Positions 18,371-27,129 of a stretch of DNA of 43,029 bases are shown in pieces. This stretch comes from an uncultured Pelagibacteraceae bacterium. Lineage in GTDB: Bacteria > Pseudomonadota > Alphaproteobacteria > Pelagibacterales > Pelagibacteraceae. A program made the translations under genes and the position numbers. Each line of letters opens with the position of its first letter. The stretch's first letter is position 1. The notes under the pieces are model-generated. The model did no database searches. It was not told the DNA's origin and was given only the letters and a program-made list of their open reading frames with translations. The DNA lies in assembly GCA_902595595.1 (NCBI GenBank), contig CACJQX010000005.1:1-43029 (forward strand), in the 5' to 3' direction.

Positions 18371-19315
18371 ATGAAAAGCTTAGCAAAATTGAAAAAAATA
18401 AAAGGTGACGCGTCTTTTAGAGAATTTTACAGAAACAGAGAAAATAAATCTATTATTGTAATATCCAAGAAAGAAAAGTTGAAAAATCTTTTAATTTACG
18501 ATGCTATAAATAAAATTTTAATTAAAAATAAAATTTTAGCACCAAATCTAATAAGTGAAAATTACATTAATAATTATATAGAAATAAATGATTTTGGAGA
18601 TCAAACTTTGTTTCAAATTTTAAAAAACAAAAAGAATAATAAATATGTCATTTTTAAAAAGATAATAAAAATTTTAAATAAAATACAATTAATAAAAGAT
18701 AAAAAAGTAAAAAATTTTAAAAATAAATTATATAAAGTTCAAGAATATAAAAACAAAATTTTGTTTGATGAAACTAAACTTTTTTGTGACTGGTATGCAC
18801 CAAAGAAATTATCTAAATTCAAAAGTATTAAATTTAAAAAGAAATTTAAATCAGAGGTAAAAAATTTATTATCAAAATTAAATTACAAAAATGATACATT
18901 TGTTCATAGAGATTTTCATGTTTCAAATTTTATGTATCACAATAAAAAAATTGCAGTAATAGATAGTCAAGATGCACTAATCGGCAATAGAGCTTACGAT
19001 TTGGCATCCTTAATTGACGATGTAAGATTAAAAACATCTAATGAATTAAAAGAAAAAGTATTTAAGTTTTACATCAAAACAAATAAAAAAATTGATTTGA
19101 AAAAATTTAAAAAAGATTTTGAAATATTATCTGTTTTAAGGAATTTAAAAATAATTGGTATATTTATGCGTTTAGCTGTTAGAGACAACAAAAGAAAATA
19201 TCTTAAATTGATTCCTTACGCTTGGGAAATGATTAATCATAGAATTAAAAAGCAAAATGAATTCAATAATTTGATGTTCCTATTAAAAAATAATTTTCCA
19301 AAACATATAAGGTAG
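18371..19315 (+). CDS. amgK: AmgK-like sugar kinase (aminoglycoside phosphotransferase fold)
   Basis: Protein of 314 residues with the APH/choline-kinase catalytic loop VHRDFHVSNFM and the metal-binding Asp in AVIDSQDALIGNRAYDLASL. AmgK phosphorylates the anomeric carbon of MurNAc/GlcNAc in peptidoglycan recycling. The assignment rests mostly on position: it lies between tsaE and a MurU-like nucleotidyltransferase, as in other Alphaproteobacteria. The protein is extremely basic: I count about 64 lysines. The start is the ATG after an in-frame TTG. It could be a different small-molecule kinase of the fold, but the pairing with murU makes AmgK the best call. Confidence 0.7.
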   Translation: MKSLAKLKKIKGDASFREFYRNRENKSIIVISKKEKLKNLLIYDAINKILIKNKILAPNLISENYINNYIEINDFGDQTLFQILKNKKNNKYVIFKKIIKILNKIQLIKDKKVKNFKNKLYKVQEYKNKILFDETKLFCDWYAPKKLSKFKSIKFKKKFKSEVKNLLSKLNYKNDTFVHRDFHVSNFMYHNKKIAVIDSQDALIGNRAYDLASLIDDVRLKTSNELKEKVFKFYIKTNKKIDLKKFKKDFEILSVLRNLKIIGIFMRLAVRDNKRKYLKLIPYAWEMINHRIKKQNEFNNLMFLLKNNFPKHIR

Positions 19316-19319
19316 AGTT

Positions 19320-20009
19320 GTGAAAATTAATACAGCTTTAATTTTATGTGCAGGTTTTGGTAAGAGATTAAACCCAATTACTTTAAATACTCCTAAGCCC
19401 TTATTAGAGATTAAAGATGTAAGTATGCTGGAGAGATGTATTAATTTAATTGAAAAACTAGGTATTCAAAAAATCTTAATAAATACTTTTTATTTAAAGG
19501 ATCAATTTTCAGTTTTTTTAAACAGTAAAAATTTCAATATTGATATCAAAATAATTGAGGATGGTGAGTATATTTTAGATACAGGGGGAGGTATTCAAAA
19601 TATGATTAAAGACTCTAATGAAAAAGATTTTATAATTTTTAATCCAGATACAATCTGGAGTAATGACTATAAAGATGAGATATTAAAAATGGAAAAAATG
19701 TATTTTTCTGAAAAATTAGATAACATTCTTCTTTTAGTAAATAAAAAATTGAGTTTTGATAAAAAATTAAAAGGAGATTTCAATTTAAAAAATAATTTTA
19801 TTAACAAAGAGGCTGAAAAAGAATTTATTTACATTGGATGTCAAATAATTAATGAAAAATTTTTTATTAAACAGAAAATACAAAATTACTCAATTTTGAA
19901 AATTTGGAATAATTTATTAGATCAAAAAAAGTTATTTGGTTATGAAAGCCAAAAAGACTTTTATCATTTAACTGATCTGGATATTTTTAAAAAACTAAAA
20001 GATCTTTAG
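19320..20009 (+). CDS. murU: MurU-like MurNAc-1-phosphate uridylyltransferase
   Basis: Sugar-1-phosphate nucleotidyltransferase of 229 residues. N-terminal signature LILCAGFGKRLNPIT followed by TPKPLLEI, Asp in FNPDTIWS for metal binding, and LDTGGGIQN. MurU turns MurNAc-1-P plus UTP into UDP-MurNAc, bypassing de novo synthesis. GTG start, five bases after the AmgK-like stop. The last 23 bases overlap the convergent gpmA gene. By sequence alone it could be another NTP_transferase; context favours MurU. The addAB genes that often follow in relatives are absent here. Confidence 0.72.
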   Translation: MKINTALILCAGFGKRLNPITLNTPKPLLEIKDVSMLERCINLIEKLGIQKILINTFYLKDQFSVFLNSKNFNIDIKIIEDGEYILDTGGGIQNMIKDSNEKDFIIFNPDTIWSNDYKDEILKMEKMYFSEKLDNILLLVNKKLSFDKKLKGDFNLKNNFINKEAEKEFIYIGCQIINEKFFIKQKIQNYSILKIWNNLLDQKKLFGYESQKDFYHLTDLDIFKKLKDL

Positions 20010-20694
20010 CTCTTTCTTGATCAAGATATTTACAATTAGAAATTTTGCTGTTTTCTAATTCAATTAAAAGGGGGTTCCCTGTAGGAATTTCAAGTTTAGA
20101 GATTTCATTGTTATCTAAATTAAACAAATATTTGCATAAAGCTCTAATAGAGTTTCCATGAGCGGAAATGAGGATATTTTTACTTGTTTTGTTTTCAATT
20201 TCTTTGTTATAAAATTTTATTACTCTTTCATATGTATCTTTAAGCGACTCAGTATCTGGAATTTTTTCTAAAGGAATTTCTTTGTAAGTTTCAATATTTA
20301 GAGGATGATATGGATTTTTTTTATCTAAAGGGTCTGGTCTTAGATCCCAAGAACGTCTAAATTGATGAACTTTTTCTTCTCCAAGTTTTTTTTTCATTTC
20401 GTCTTTATTTAATCCAGTTAGAGCCCCATAATGTCTTTCGTTTAATTCCCATGCACTCTTTACTTCTTTAAAATCTTGCAATTCTTCCTGTATAATTTTC
20501 AAAGTATTTTTGGCTCTTAATTGAAAAGATGAGTAATACAGATTAACTCCAATTTTTTCTTGTTTTATTAGTCCACCAGCTTTCTTTGCCTCTGATTTTC
20601 CATTTTCTGTTAGATCTATATCAACCCAACCAGTAAATTTTTTTTCAAGATTCCATACACTTTGACCGTGTCTTACTAAAATTAAATAACTCAT
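19987..20694 (-). CDS. gpmA: 2,3-bisphosphoglycerate-dependent phosphoglycerate mutase
   Basis: Interconverts 3- and 2-phosphoglycerate; 235 residues. The phospho-histidine motif LVRHGQSVWNLEKKFTGW is at the N-terminus; ELNERHYGALTG and SAHGNSIRALCKYL supply the other active-site residues. The length and the FTGW segment distinguish it from small acid phosphatases of the same superfamily. It is a single minus-strand gene inserted between two plus-strand groups, overlapping the end of murU and diverging from the VanZ-like gene. Confidence 0.93.
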   Translation of the reverse strand: MSYLILVRHGQSVWNLEKKFTGWVDIDLTENGKSEAKKAGGLIKQEKIGVNLYYSSFQLRAKNTLKIIQEELQDFKEVKSAWELNERHYGALTGLNKDEMKKKLGEEKVHQFRRSWDLRPDPLDKKNPYHPLNIETYKEIPLEKIPDTESLKDTYERVIKFYNKEIENKTSKNILISAHGNSIRALCKYLFNLDNNEISKLEIPTGNPLLIELENSKISNCKYLDQERAKDLLVF

Positions 20695-20739
20695 TTGTTT
20701 ATCTTTTAAATCAATTTGATAAATAAAACTATATTATTA

Positions 20740-21135
20740 ATGATTAATTATTTTTCGAAATATAAATTTATTTTCTATTTATGTAATCTTATTCTTTTAT
20801 TAGAATATTTATATCCTGGAAGTTTATTAGGCTGTATAATTTTTGATAATTGTACAATTCAACCACAGTTCACTCCAGATTTTATTATTTCAGCAAATCA
20901 TTTTTACTCATTTTTCATTCTTTCAGTTGTAGGATTTCTTACTTATATTAAAGCAAATCAAATTATGTATTTAAGTATTTATTTGATCTTTCTCTCTTTT
21001 TTATTAGAAATTATGCATTACGTCATTCCAAATAGGAGTTTTGAATATCCCGATTTATTTGGGAATTTAGCTGGAGTAATTCCATCAATTGTTGTGAGAC
21101 TCATCTTTAAAAAAAATGAAAATTTTAAAAATTAA
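20740..21135 (+). CDS. VanZ-like small membrane protein
   Basis: Protein of 131 residues with about four hydrophobic helices. The pattern ANHFYSFFILSVVGFLTY, then LSFLLEIMHYVIPNRSFE and PDLFGNLAGVIPS, resembles the VanZ family (E..Q/H...PGR.fe..D...N..G). The function of chromosomal VanZ-like proteins is poorly defined; some relate to envelope or antibiotic tolerance. I start it at the ATG reading MINYFSKYKF; a TTG 24 bases earlier is in frame. Its end overlaps the next gene by 20 bases, so the two are likely co-translated. Confidence 0.6.
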   Translation: MINYFSKYKFIFYLCNLILLLEYLYPGSLLGCIIFDNCTIQPQFTPDFIISANHFYSFFILSVVGFLTYIKANQIMYLSIYLIFLSFLLEIMHYVIPNRSFEYPDLFGNLAGVIPSIVVRLIFKKNENFKN

Positions 21136-21715
21136 TTATTTATTCATTTTAATAATTTTAATTTCAGGTTGTTCATCTATTCCTAAAAATACTTCTAATA
21201 GTTGTGCAATATTTGATGAAAGATATATGTGGTACAAACATGCAAAAAAAACTGAAAAAAAATGGGGAACTCCAGTTTATTTGCAACTTGCTATTATAAA
21301 AATGGAATCCAGCTTTGATTGGTTAGCAAAACCTCCTAGACAGAAATTATTTAAAGTAGTGCCTTACAAGAGACCATCAAGTTCTTTTGGGTATTCACAG
21401 GCTGTAAAAGGAACATGGAAACAATATAAAGAAGAAACTGGGAATAAGCTTGCTGTTAGGACAAGATTCAAAGACAGTGTAGATTTTATTGGTTGGTATA
21501 CTAATAAAACTGAAAAAATTTTAAAAGTTTCAAAAAAAGATGCCTTCAAGCAGTATATTGCTTATCATGAAGGGTGGGGTAACTATAAAAATTATAAAAA
21601 AAATAAAAAAGTAATTAATCTAGCCAAGAGAGTGGAGAAACAATCAAATATTTATAAGCAACAATTATCAGAATGTAAAAATTCTTTATCAACGTCAAAA
21701 TATATTATTTTTTAA
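21116..21715 (+). CDS. SLT-domain lipoprotein (putative lytic transglycosylase)
   Basis: Predicted lipoprotein of 199 residues with signal helix and lipobox ISGC at about residues 16-19. The mature part shows the lysozyme-like SLT pattern: IKMESSF with the presumed catalytic Glu, SSFGYSQAVKGTW, and AYHEGWGNYK. Lytic transglycosylases cut the MurNAc-GlcNAc bond and release the anhydro-muropeptides imported by AmpG. It overlaps the VanZ-like gene and converges on the RND pump gene with a four-base overlap. Enzyme activity is inferred from the motif; the domain is small and divergent. Confidence 0.7.
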   Translation: MKILKINYLFILIILISGCSSIPKNTSNSCAIFDERYMWYKHAKKTEKKWGTPVYLQLAIIKMESSFDWLAKPPRQKLFKVVPYKRPSSSFGYSQAVKGTWKQYKEETGNKLAVRTRFKDSVDFIGWYTNKTEKILKVSKKDAFKQYIAYHEGWGNYKNYKKNKKVINLAKRVEKQSNIYKQQLSECKNSLSTSKYIIF

Positions 21716-24700
21716 TTTAGCTGTTTTTTTAATTCAATATCAACTGCATCAATTCGCTTAGTATTTTTTGCAAGAGCTAAATACATTGTTGGAGTTACAT
21801 ATAAAGTAAAGAAGGTTGAAATAATCATTCCTCCTAAAATTGTAGAACCCACAGCTAATCTAGAGCCTTCTCCTGCTCCTGGGCCAATATTTCCAATAAC
21901 TAATGGAAGCATTGCTATCATTGTACTAAGTGATGTCATTATGATTGGTCGAATTCTAAGTTGGCAAGCTTTAATTATAGCTTCCTGAATTTTAACACCA
22001 GTAGTTCTTATTTGGTTTGTGTAGTCTACAATCAAAATACTATTCTTTGTGGATATACCAATCAGTATTATTAAAGCGATTTGAGAGAAAATATTTACTG
22101 AACTATTTAAAAATAAAATAAATACTAAGCCACCAAATACAGCTAGTGGAACTGTTAAAATAATAATAAATGGATGAACAAAAGAGTTAAATGTTGCTGC
22201 CATTACTAAATAGGCTGTTAACAAAGCAAGAGCAAAAATTAAGTATATTTCATTTGTTGTTTCTTTTAACTCTTCAGATTTTCCTTTCCAAGTGATTTGA
22301 TTTTGAGGAGCAACTCTAATCATGACATCTTCCAGGTATTTTATGGCCTCTGTTAGAGTGTAATCTTCTGCAAGCGCAGCAGAAATTGTAACTGCTCTTT
22401 GACGATTGTATCTTGGAAGCGCTTCAGCAGTGCCTTTCTCTTTAAACTCAACTAAACTTGCAACAGATACAAGTTTACCAGTTGTTTCAGATCTAACAAA
22501 AATTTTTGACAACCCATCTTTATCTCTTCTGTCTGCTAAATATTGTTGTAAAATAATTGGGTATTCTCTTCCTTCTTTACTAAAAGTTGTTACTCTTTTT
22601 CCTCCATAAAGAGTTTCTAGAGTTCTACCTATATTTTCAGTAGAAACTCCCAAATCATTTGCTCTGTTTTTATTAGTGATTAATTTAACCTCAGGTTTAT
22701 TTTTTGTATAATCACTTTCAATTCTAGACATATTTCTATTTTTTCTTAATTCTCTCAAGACACTATTTTGAATTTCTTCTAATTCTTCATAGCTAGATCC
22801 ATATATGACCATTTGAACAGGCTTATTATAACTAGATACTCTTATTGATTGTGGAGAAATTGGAAAAGCGAAAGTTTCAGGTACGGAAACAACTTGTCCG
22901 ATAGCTTCTCTGAGGATTTGTTGACTACCTTTTTCTCTATTTTTCCACTCATCAAGTAATGCAATAATTATAAAACTGTTATAAGACGTTGCAGATCTTC
23001 CAAAACCAGGAACTCTCATTATTAGTCTTGCATATGGACTGTCTTCTGCCTGTAATAATCTTAATATTCTTCCTTCAATTATTTGAGCTTTTTCTTGGGT
23101 GTATTCAAATGAACTTCCTTCATCAGTCGATCCAATAATTAAATAAGCACCCCTATCTTCAACTGGTATCAATTCTTTTTTAGAAAAACTAAACAAATAA
23201 GCTGAAGCAGCAATAATTAAAATTATAAATATTGAAATAGTTTTTTGTTTATTTACCCAATATTTAAGAGAGTTTACATAAAATCCAGTGAAAGATTTGA
23301 ATCCATTGTTGAATTTTCTTACAAAGAAATTAATTTTTTCTTTTTTGTTTAAAAATTTACTTCCTAGCATTGGAGATAATGTTAATGCTACAAAAGAAGA
23401 TACAACTATTGAAAAAGATAAGGCTATTGCTGTTTCTTTGAATAAAGTTCCTGATATTCCTTTAATAAAAATTAAAGGCAAAAATACCGCTATTAGAATT
23501 AAAGTCGTTGCAATAATTGCAAATGTAATTTGTTTAGAACCCTTGTATGCAGCTACCAATGGTGTTTCACCGTTTTCAATTCTTGTATAAATTGCATCAG
23601 TCATGATCACAGAGTCATCAGTGATTATACCAATTGCTAGAATGAAACTTAGTAATACGAAAATATTAATTGATAGATCAAATATATATAACCCTAGAAA
23701 TGATCCAATAAGACTAACTGGTAAAGCAACTGCAGGAACTATTACTGCTTTAAGGTTACCTAAAAAAAGATAAATAATTAAAACAACTAATACAAATGCA
23801 ATTATTAAACTTTTATATACTTCTTCTATTGCAGCACCAATGTAGGTTGCTCTGTTAAATGCTATTTCTAACTTTAATCCATCAGGTAAGGATTTGTTAA
23901 GTTCTTTGATTTTAGTTTTTATTTGTTTAGAAAGCTCTACCGTTGATGCACCACTTTTAGCATAAATACCAATACCAACAGTTTTTAAATTTACTGCATT
24001 TTTTCTTTGTGCTTTAAATAATGTTTTTTCCGAAACAGGTCCAAACTCTATATTAGCCACATCTGATAAAATGATAACTTTTTCTTTATTTTTCTTGAGT
24101 GGCAATTGTTTAATTGTGTCAATATTAGAATAAGATTTATCAATGTTTAAAGTTAAGTCTTTGTTATTAGCTTCTAAGGTTCCAGCTGGAAGATTTATAT
24201 TCTCATTTCTAAGAGCTCTTTCAACTTCTTGAATTGTAAGATCATTTGCAGCTAATTTTATTGGATCTATCCAAACTCTAACGCTTAGCTCTCTTAATCC
24301 ACCAACTAAAATTCGACCTACGTTTGGTACACTTGAGAATGCATCTATTAGATATCTTTCAGCATAATCCCCAAGATCTAAATCATTCCAAGTTGGAGAT
24401 GATAAAGCTACCCACATTGTAGTTGTAAAACCTGCTGCCTGCTTTAAAATTTGCGGAGGATTTGACTCACTTGGTAAATTATCTACAACCCTTGCAACTC
24501 TTTCCCTAATATCATTAGCAGCATCATCTAAATCAATGTCTGTGTTGAATTGAATATTAATCCTACTTCTTCCATTGAGAGAACTTGAGTCGATATTTTT
24601 GATACCTTCAGCTCCACCAATTACATCCTCTAATTTTTGAGTTATTTCTTCATCAACAATTTCAGCTGAAGCAGATTTATAATCAGTTTGAACTTGAACT

Positions 24701-24834
24701 ACAGGAGGCTGTATACCATCAGGAAGTTCTCTTACCGGTAATTCTAAAAAGACAAAAATACCAAAAATTATCAATATCAAAGACATAACCCAAGCTACCA
24801 CAGGTCGTTTAATGCTAACTTCAGTTATATACAT
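21712..24834 (-). CDS. RND efflux transporter, HAE1/AcrB type
   Basis: Inner-membrane proton-driven efflux pump of 1040 residues, matching AcrB length, with the usual two-fold repeat of 12 helices and two large periplasmic loops. Proton-relay residues are present: adjacent Asp 406 and Asp 407 in GIITDDSVIMTDA and Lys 930 in STKNSILIVD. It follows the membrane-fusion protein after four bases. No TolC-like outer-membrane channel is encoded here. Substrates cannot be predicted. It closes the operon msrA-sseA-adaptor-pump. Confidence 0.93.
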   Translation of the reverse strand: MYITEVSIKRPVVAWVMSLILIIFGIFVFLELPVRELPDGIQPPVVQVQTDYKSASAEIVDEEITQKLEDVIGGAEGIKNIDSSSLNGRSRINIQFNTDIDLDDAANDIRERVARVVDNLPSESNPPQILKQAAGFTTTMWVALSSPTWNDLDLGDYAERYLIDAFSSVPNVGRILVGGLRELSVRVWIDPIKLAANDLTIQEVERALRNENINLPAGTLEANNKDLTLNIDKSYSNIDTIKQLPLKKNKEKVIILSDVANIEFGPVSEKTLFKAQRKNAVNLKTVGIGIYAKSGASTVELSKQIKTKIKELNKSLPDGLKLEIAFNRATYIGAAIEEVYKSLIIAFVLVVLIIYLFLGNLKAVIVPAVALPVSLIGSFLGLYIFDLSINIFVLLSFILAIGIITDDSVIMTDAIYTRIENGETPLVAAYKGSKQITFAIIATTLILIAVFLPLIFIKGISGTLFKETAIALSFSIVVSSFVALTLSPMLGSKFLNKKEKINFFVRKFNNGFKSFTGFYVNSLKYWVNKQKTISIFIILIIAASAYLFSFSKKELIPVEDRGAYLIIGSTDEGSSFEYTQEKAQIIEGRILRLLQAEDSPYARLIMRVPGFGRSATSYNSFIIIALLDEWKNREKGSQQILREAIGQVVSVPETFAFPISPQSIRVSSYNKPVQMVIYGSSYEELEEIQNSVLRELRKNRNMSRIESDYTKNKPEVKLITNKNRANDLGVSTENIGRTLETLYGGKRVTTFSKEGREYPIILQQYLADRRDKDGLSKIFVRSETTGKLVSVASLVEFKEKGTAEALPRYNRQRAVTISAALAEDYTLTEAIKYLEDVMIRVAPQNQITWKGKSEELKETTNEIYLIFALALLTAYLVMAATFNSFVHPFIIILTVPLAVFGGLVFILFLNSSVNIFSQIALIILIGISTKNSILIVDYTNQIRTTGVKIQEAIIKACQLRIRPIIMTSLSTMIAMLPLVIGNIGPGAGEGSRLAVGSTILGGMIISTFFTLYVTPTMYLALAKNTKRIDAVDIELKKQLN

Positions 24835-24838
24835 TTAA

Positions 24839-25834
24839 TTATTTTTTCTCTTTATCTGATTTTTTAAAAATATTTTTCAACCAATCAAATTTACCTTTTT
24901 TTTCTTCAGCTTTTTTTGATTTATCTTTTTTACCCCAGCTAGAATTTCCTTGTTTTTTTTTAGCACCTTTTTCTATAGGTCTGATTGTTAAATTTGGTCT
25001 TACTTTTTTTGTTCCTTCTGCAACAATTTTATCTCCATTATTTAATCCATCTAATATTTCCACAAAGCCTAAGTATCTATCACCAATGGTTACTTTTGTT
25101 TTCATTACTTTATTTTTTTCATCTACTTTATAAATAAAAACATTTTCACCCTCGACAATTGTACTAGTGTCAGGAGCACTTAAGCCATTTCTTACATCAT
25201 ATTTAATTGATATTTCTAAAAATGAGCCAGGTAATATTTCACCTGATGAATTGTCCATCTTAATTCTTGTTGCTAAAGCTCTTGTATCTTCACTTATCCT
25301 GCTAGCAAATGAGTCTACTTCACCTTTATAAATTTTATTTTTATATCCAGAAAATTTAATATCAACTGGCAGACCAACCTTAATAAATGGTACAAAAATT
25401 TCAGGTATATCTACATCACAATATATTGAGCTAGTATCTTCAAGATTAATTAATATTGAAGATTTTGAAACCTCTATATCTTCAGAAAATTCTCTTTTTC
25501 CAATAACACCATCAAATTGTGCAATAACTTTTCGATTTTTAAGCTCAGCAATTACATCTCCCTTTTTAACTTTTTGATTATAATTTATGGGTTTTAATAT
25601 TTCATATTTTTCAATTTTAAATGATTGTGTTTGAATTGGAGTTGCAGTCCCATAGGTACTAACAACATTTTCAAAAACTCTTTCTTGAGTAGTAGTTATT
25701 ATAATTCCAGGTGGCGGTCTTTTACTAAATTTTTTTTTGAAGTGATTTCCTATCATTGTTCTTCCAATGATCACTGTTGCAATGATTAAGAAAAATATGA
25801 TTACTATACTTGTTATTTTGGTAGATGTTTTCAT
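24839..25834 (-). CDS. RND periplasmic adaptor (membrane fusion protein) lacking the alpha-helical hairpin
   Basis: Protein of 331 residues with an N-terminal membrane anchor (about 7-27). The two halves of the lipoyl domain lie next to each other, roughly residues 71-100 (KKGDVIAELKN) and 102-128 (VIAQFDGVIGKREF). In AcrA-like adaptors a coiled-coil hairpin of 60 or more residues is inserted exactly there. Beta-barrel and membrane-proximal parts follow (SIYCDVDIPE, LPGSFLEISI, NGDKIVAEG). The C-terminus, about 290-331, is a lysine-rich tail. Hairpinless adaptors exist in some bacteria (for example spirochaete BesA). It sits between sseA and the pump with gaps of three and four bases. Confidence 0.88.
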   Translation of the reverse strand: MKTSTKITSIVIIFFLIIATVIIGRTMIGNHFKKKFSKRPPPGIIITTTQERVFENVVSTYGTATPIQTQSFKIEKYEILKPINYNQKVKKGDVIAELKNRKVIAQFDGVIGKREFSEDIEVSKSSILINLEDTSSIYCDVDIPEIFVPFIKVGLPVDIKFSGYKNKIYKGEVDSFASRISEDTRALATRIKMDNSSGEILPGSFLEISIKYDVRNGLSAPDTSTIVEGENVFIYKVDEKNKVMKTKVTIGDRYLGFVEILDGLNNGDKIVAEGTKKVRPNLTIRPIEKGAKKKQGNSSWGKKDKSKKAEEKKGKFDWLKNIFKKSDKEKK

Positions 25835-25837
25835 AAG

Positions 25838-26650
25838 TTAATTTTTTCCGTATTCAGCCCAAGAGCCATCGTAAATTGTCGGCATATATTTAGCATTTAT
25901 TAAAGAATAAGCTAGTGCCAATACACTTGCAGTCACTCCAGATCCACATGAAAATACTAGATTTTTATCATGGTCAAATTTAAAGGACTTAAATTTTTCC
26001 ATTATTTTATCTTTACTAACGAAAGTATGGTCTTCGTTTACTAATTCAGAAAAGGGTAGGCAAAAAGAATTTTTTATTGAACCACTTCTAAGACCTTTTC
26101 TTGGTTCAGCAACTTTGCCTTCAAATCTTTCTCTACTTCTTGCATCAACAACATTAAATTCATGTGAATTAATATTTTCATCTATTTGTTTTTTATTTTT
26201 AACAAGTTCTTTATTTTCTTTACATGTATACTTAGAAGTTTGAGTGATCACTTTTTTGTTATCTGTAGATTTATTTTCTTTTTTCCATTTTTTTAATCCA
26301 CCATCTAGAACATGAACTATTTTAGGGTCATGTCCATAATAAATTAAATTGTACCAACATCTACAAGAACTAATAACATCAGAGTTATCGTAAATTACTA
26401 TTCGATCATTATTTTCTATACCCATGTTGCTCATTATTTTTTCCCAAGATTTAGTATCGGTAAGCATATGTGGTAAATCGGTATCTAATTTAGAATTTTT
26501 ATCTAAATCAAAAAAAATAGCATTTGGAATATGTTCCTCTGTATATTCCTCAAAACCGTTTCTTTGAGTTTGAGGCATATGCCATGAGCAATCAATAATT
26601 TTTACTTTATCAGCATTATTTTCTAACCAACTTGTATCAACTAAAGACAT
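25838..26650 (-). CDS. sseA: Thiosulfate/3-mercaptopyruvate sulfurtransferase (tandem rhodanese)
   Basis: Protein of 270 residues made of two rhodanese domains. The N-terminal one is catalytically inactive (NDRIVIYDNSD, RCWYNLIYYGH). The C-terminal one has the active-site loop SCGSGVTAS with Cys at about residue 235. The CGSGVT loop matches 3-mercaptopyruvate sulfurtransferase more than thiosulfate rhodanese. It would transfer sulfur from mercaptopyruvate to cyanide or thiols. It lies one base after msrA and three bases before the adaptor gene, linking sulfur and redox handling with the efflux operon. Confidence 0.9.
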   Translation of the reverse strand: MSLVDTSWLENNADKVKIIDCSWHMPQTQRNGFEEYTEEHIPNAIFFDLDKNSKLDTDLPHMLTDTKSWEKIMSNMGIENNDRIVIYDNSDVISSCRCWYNLIYYGHDPKIVHVLDGGLKKWKKENKSTDNKKVITQTSKYTCKENKELVKNKKQIDENINSHEFNVVDARSRERFEGKVAEPRKGLRSGSIKNSFCLPFSELVNEDHTFVSKDKIMEKFKSFKFDHDKNLVFSCGSGVTASVLALAYSLINAKYMPTIYDGSWAEYGKN

Positions 26651-26651
26651 T

Positions 26652-27095
26652 TTATCTTTTTTCCAAATATCGTTGATGATACTCTTCAGCTGGGCAATAA
26701 TTTTTAACTAAAGAAGTTTTTGTTACCACTTTTCCTGATAATTTGACGTTTTCTTTTTCTATCATATTTTCAGCAGTAATTTTTTGCTGATCATTTAAAT
26801 AAAATATTTCACTTCTATATTGAGTTCCAAAATCTGGTCCTTGAGAATTTAAGGTTGTTGGATCATGAATTTCAAAAAAATATTCAAGAATTTTCTCGTA
26901 AGATATTACTTTAGGATCAAAATCTAGTTTTACTACTTCTGCATGATTTGTTGTACCTGTGCATACTTCTTTATAATTGGTTTCAGCATTATGACCTCCA
27001 CAATAACCTACTTCTGTTTTTATAACTCCATCAAGTTTACTAAACTTAATTTCTGGTCCCCAAAAACATCCTAATCCTAAAATTGCTATTTCCAT
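26652..27095 (-). CDS. msrA: Peptide methionine sulfoxide reductase MsrA
   Basis: Reduces methionine-S-sulfoxide in proteins; 147 residues, a compact MsrA. The catalytic motif GLGCFWG has Cys at residue 10; GYCGGH, NHAEVVKLDFDP, EIHDPTTLNSQGPDFGTQYRS and the late Y-H-Q-RYLEK region follow. It is the first gene of the minus-strand operon ending in the RND pump and diverges from a DMT transporter over 34 bases that contain an inverted repeat. Confidence 0.95.
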   Translation of the reverse strand: MEIAILGLGCFWGPEIKFSKLDGVIKTEVGYCGGHNAETNYKEVCTGTTNHAEVVKLDFDPKVISYEKILEYFFEIHDPTTLNSQGPDFGTQYRSEIFYLNDQQKITAENMIEKENVKLSGKVVTKTSLVKNYCPAEEYHQRYLEKR

Positions 27096-27100
27096 TGATA

Positions 27101-27126
27101 ATTAACTTAATTAATCTAAAGTTAAT
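27101..27126. repeat. Inverted repeat between divergent msrA and DMT genes
   Basis: Perfect eight-base arms ATTAACTT (27101-27108) and AAGTTAAT (27119-27126) around a ten-base spacer, filling most of the gap between two divergent genes. The position suits an operator for a dimeric regulator, but AT-rich DNA makes such repeats fairly easily. Confidence 0.35.
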
Positions 27127-27129
27127 CAT

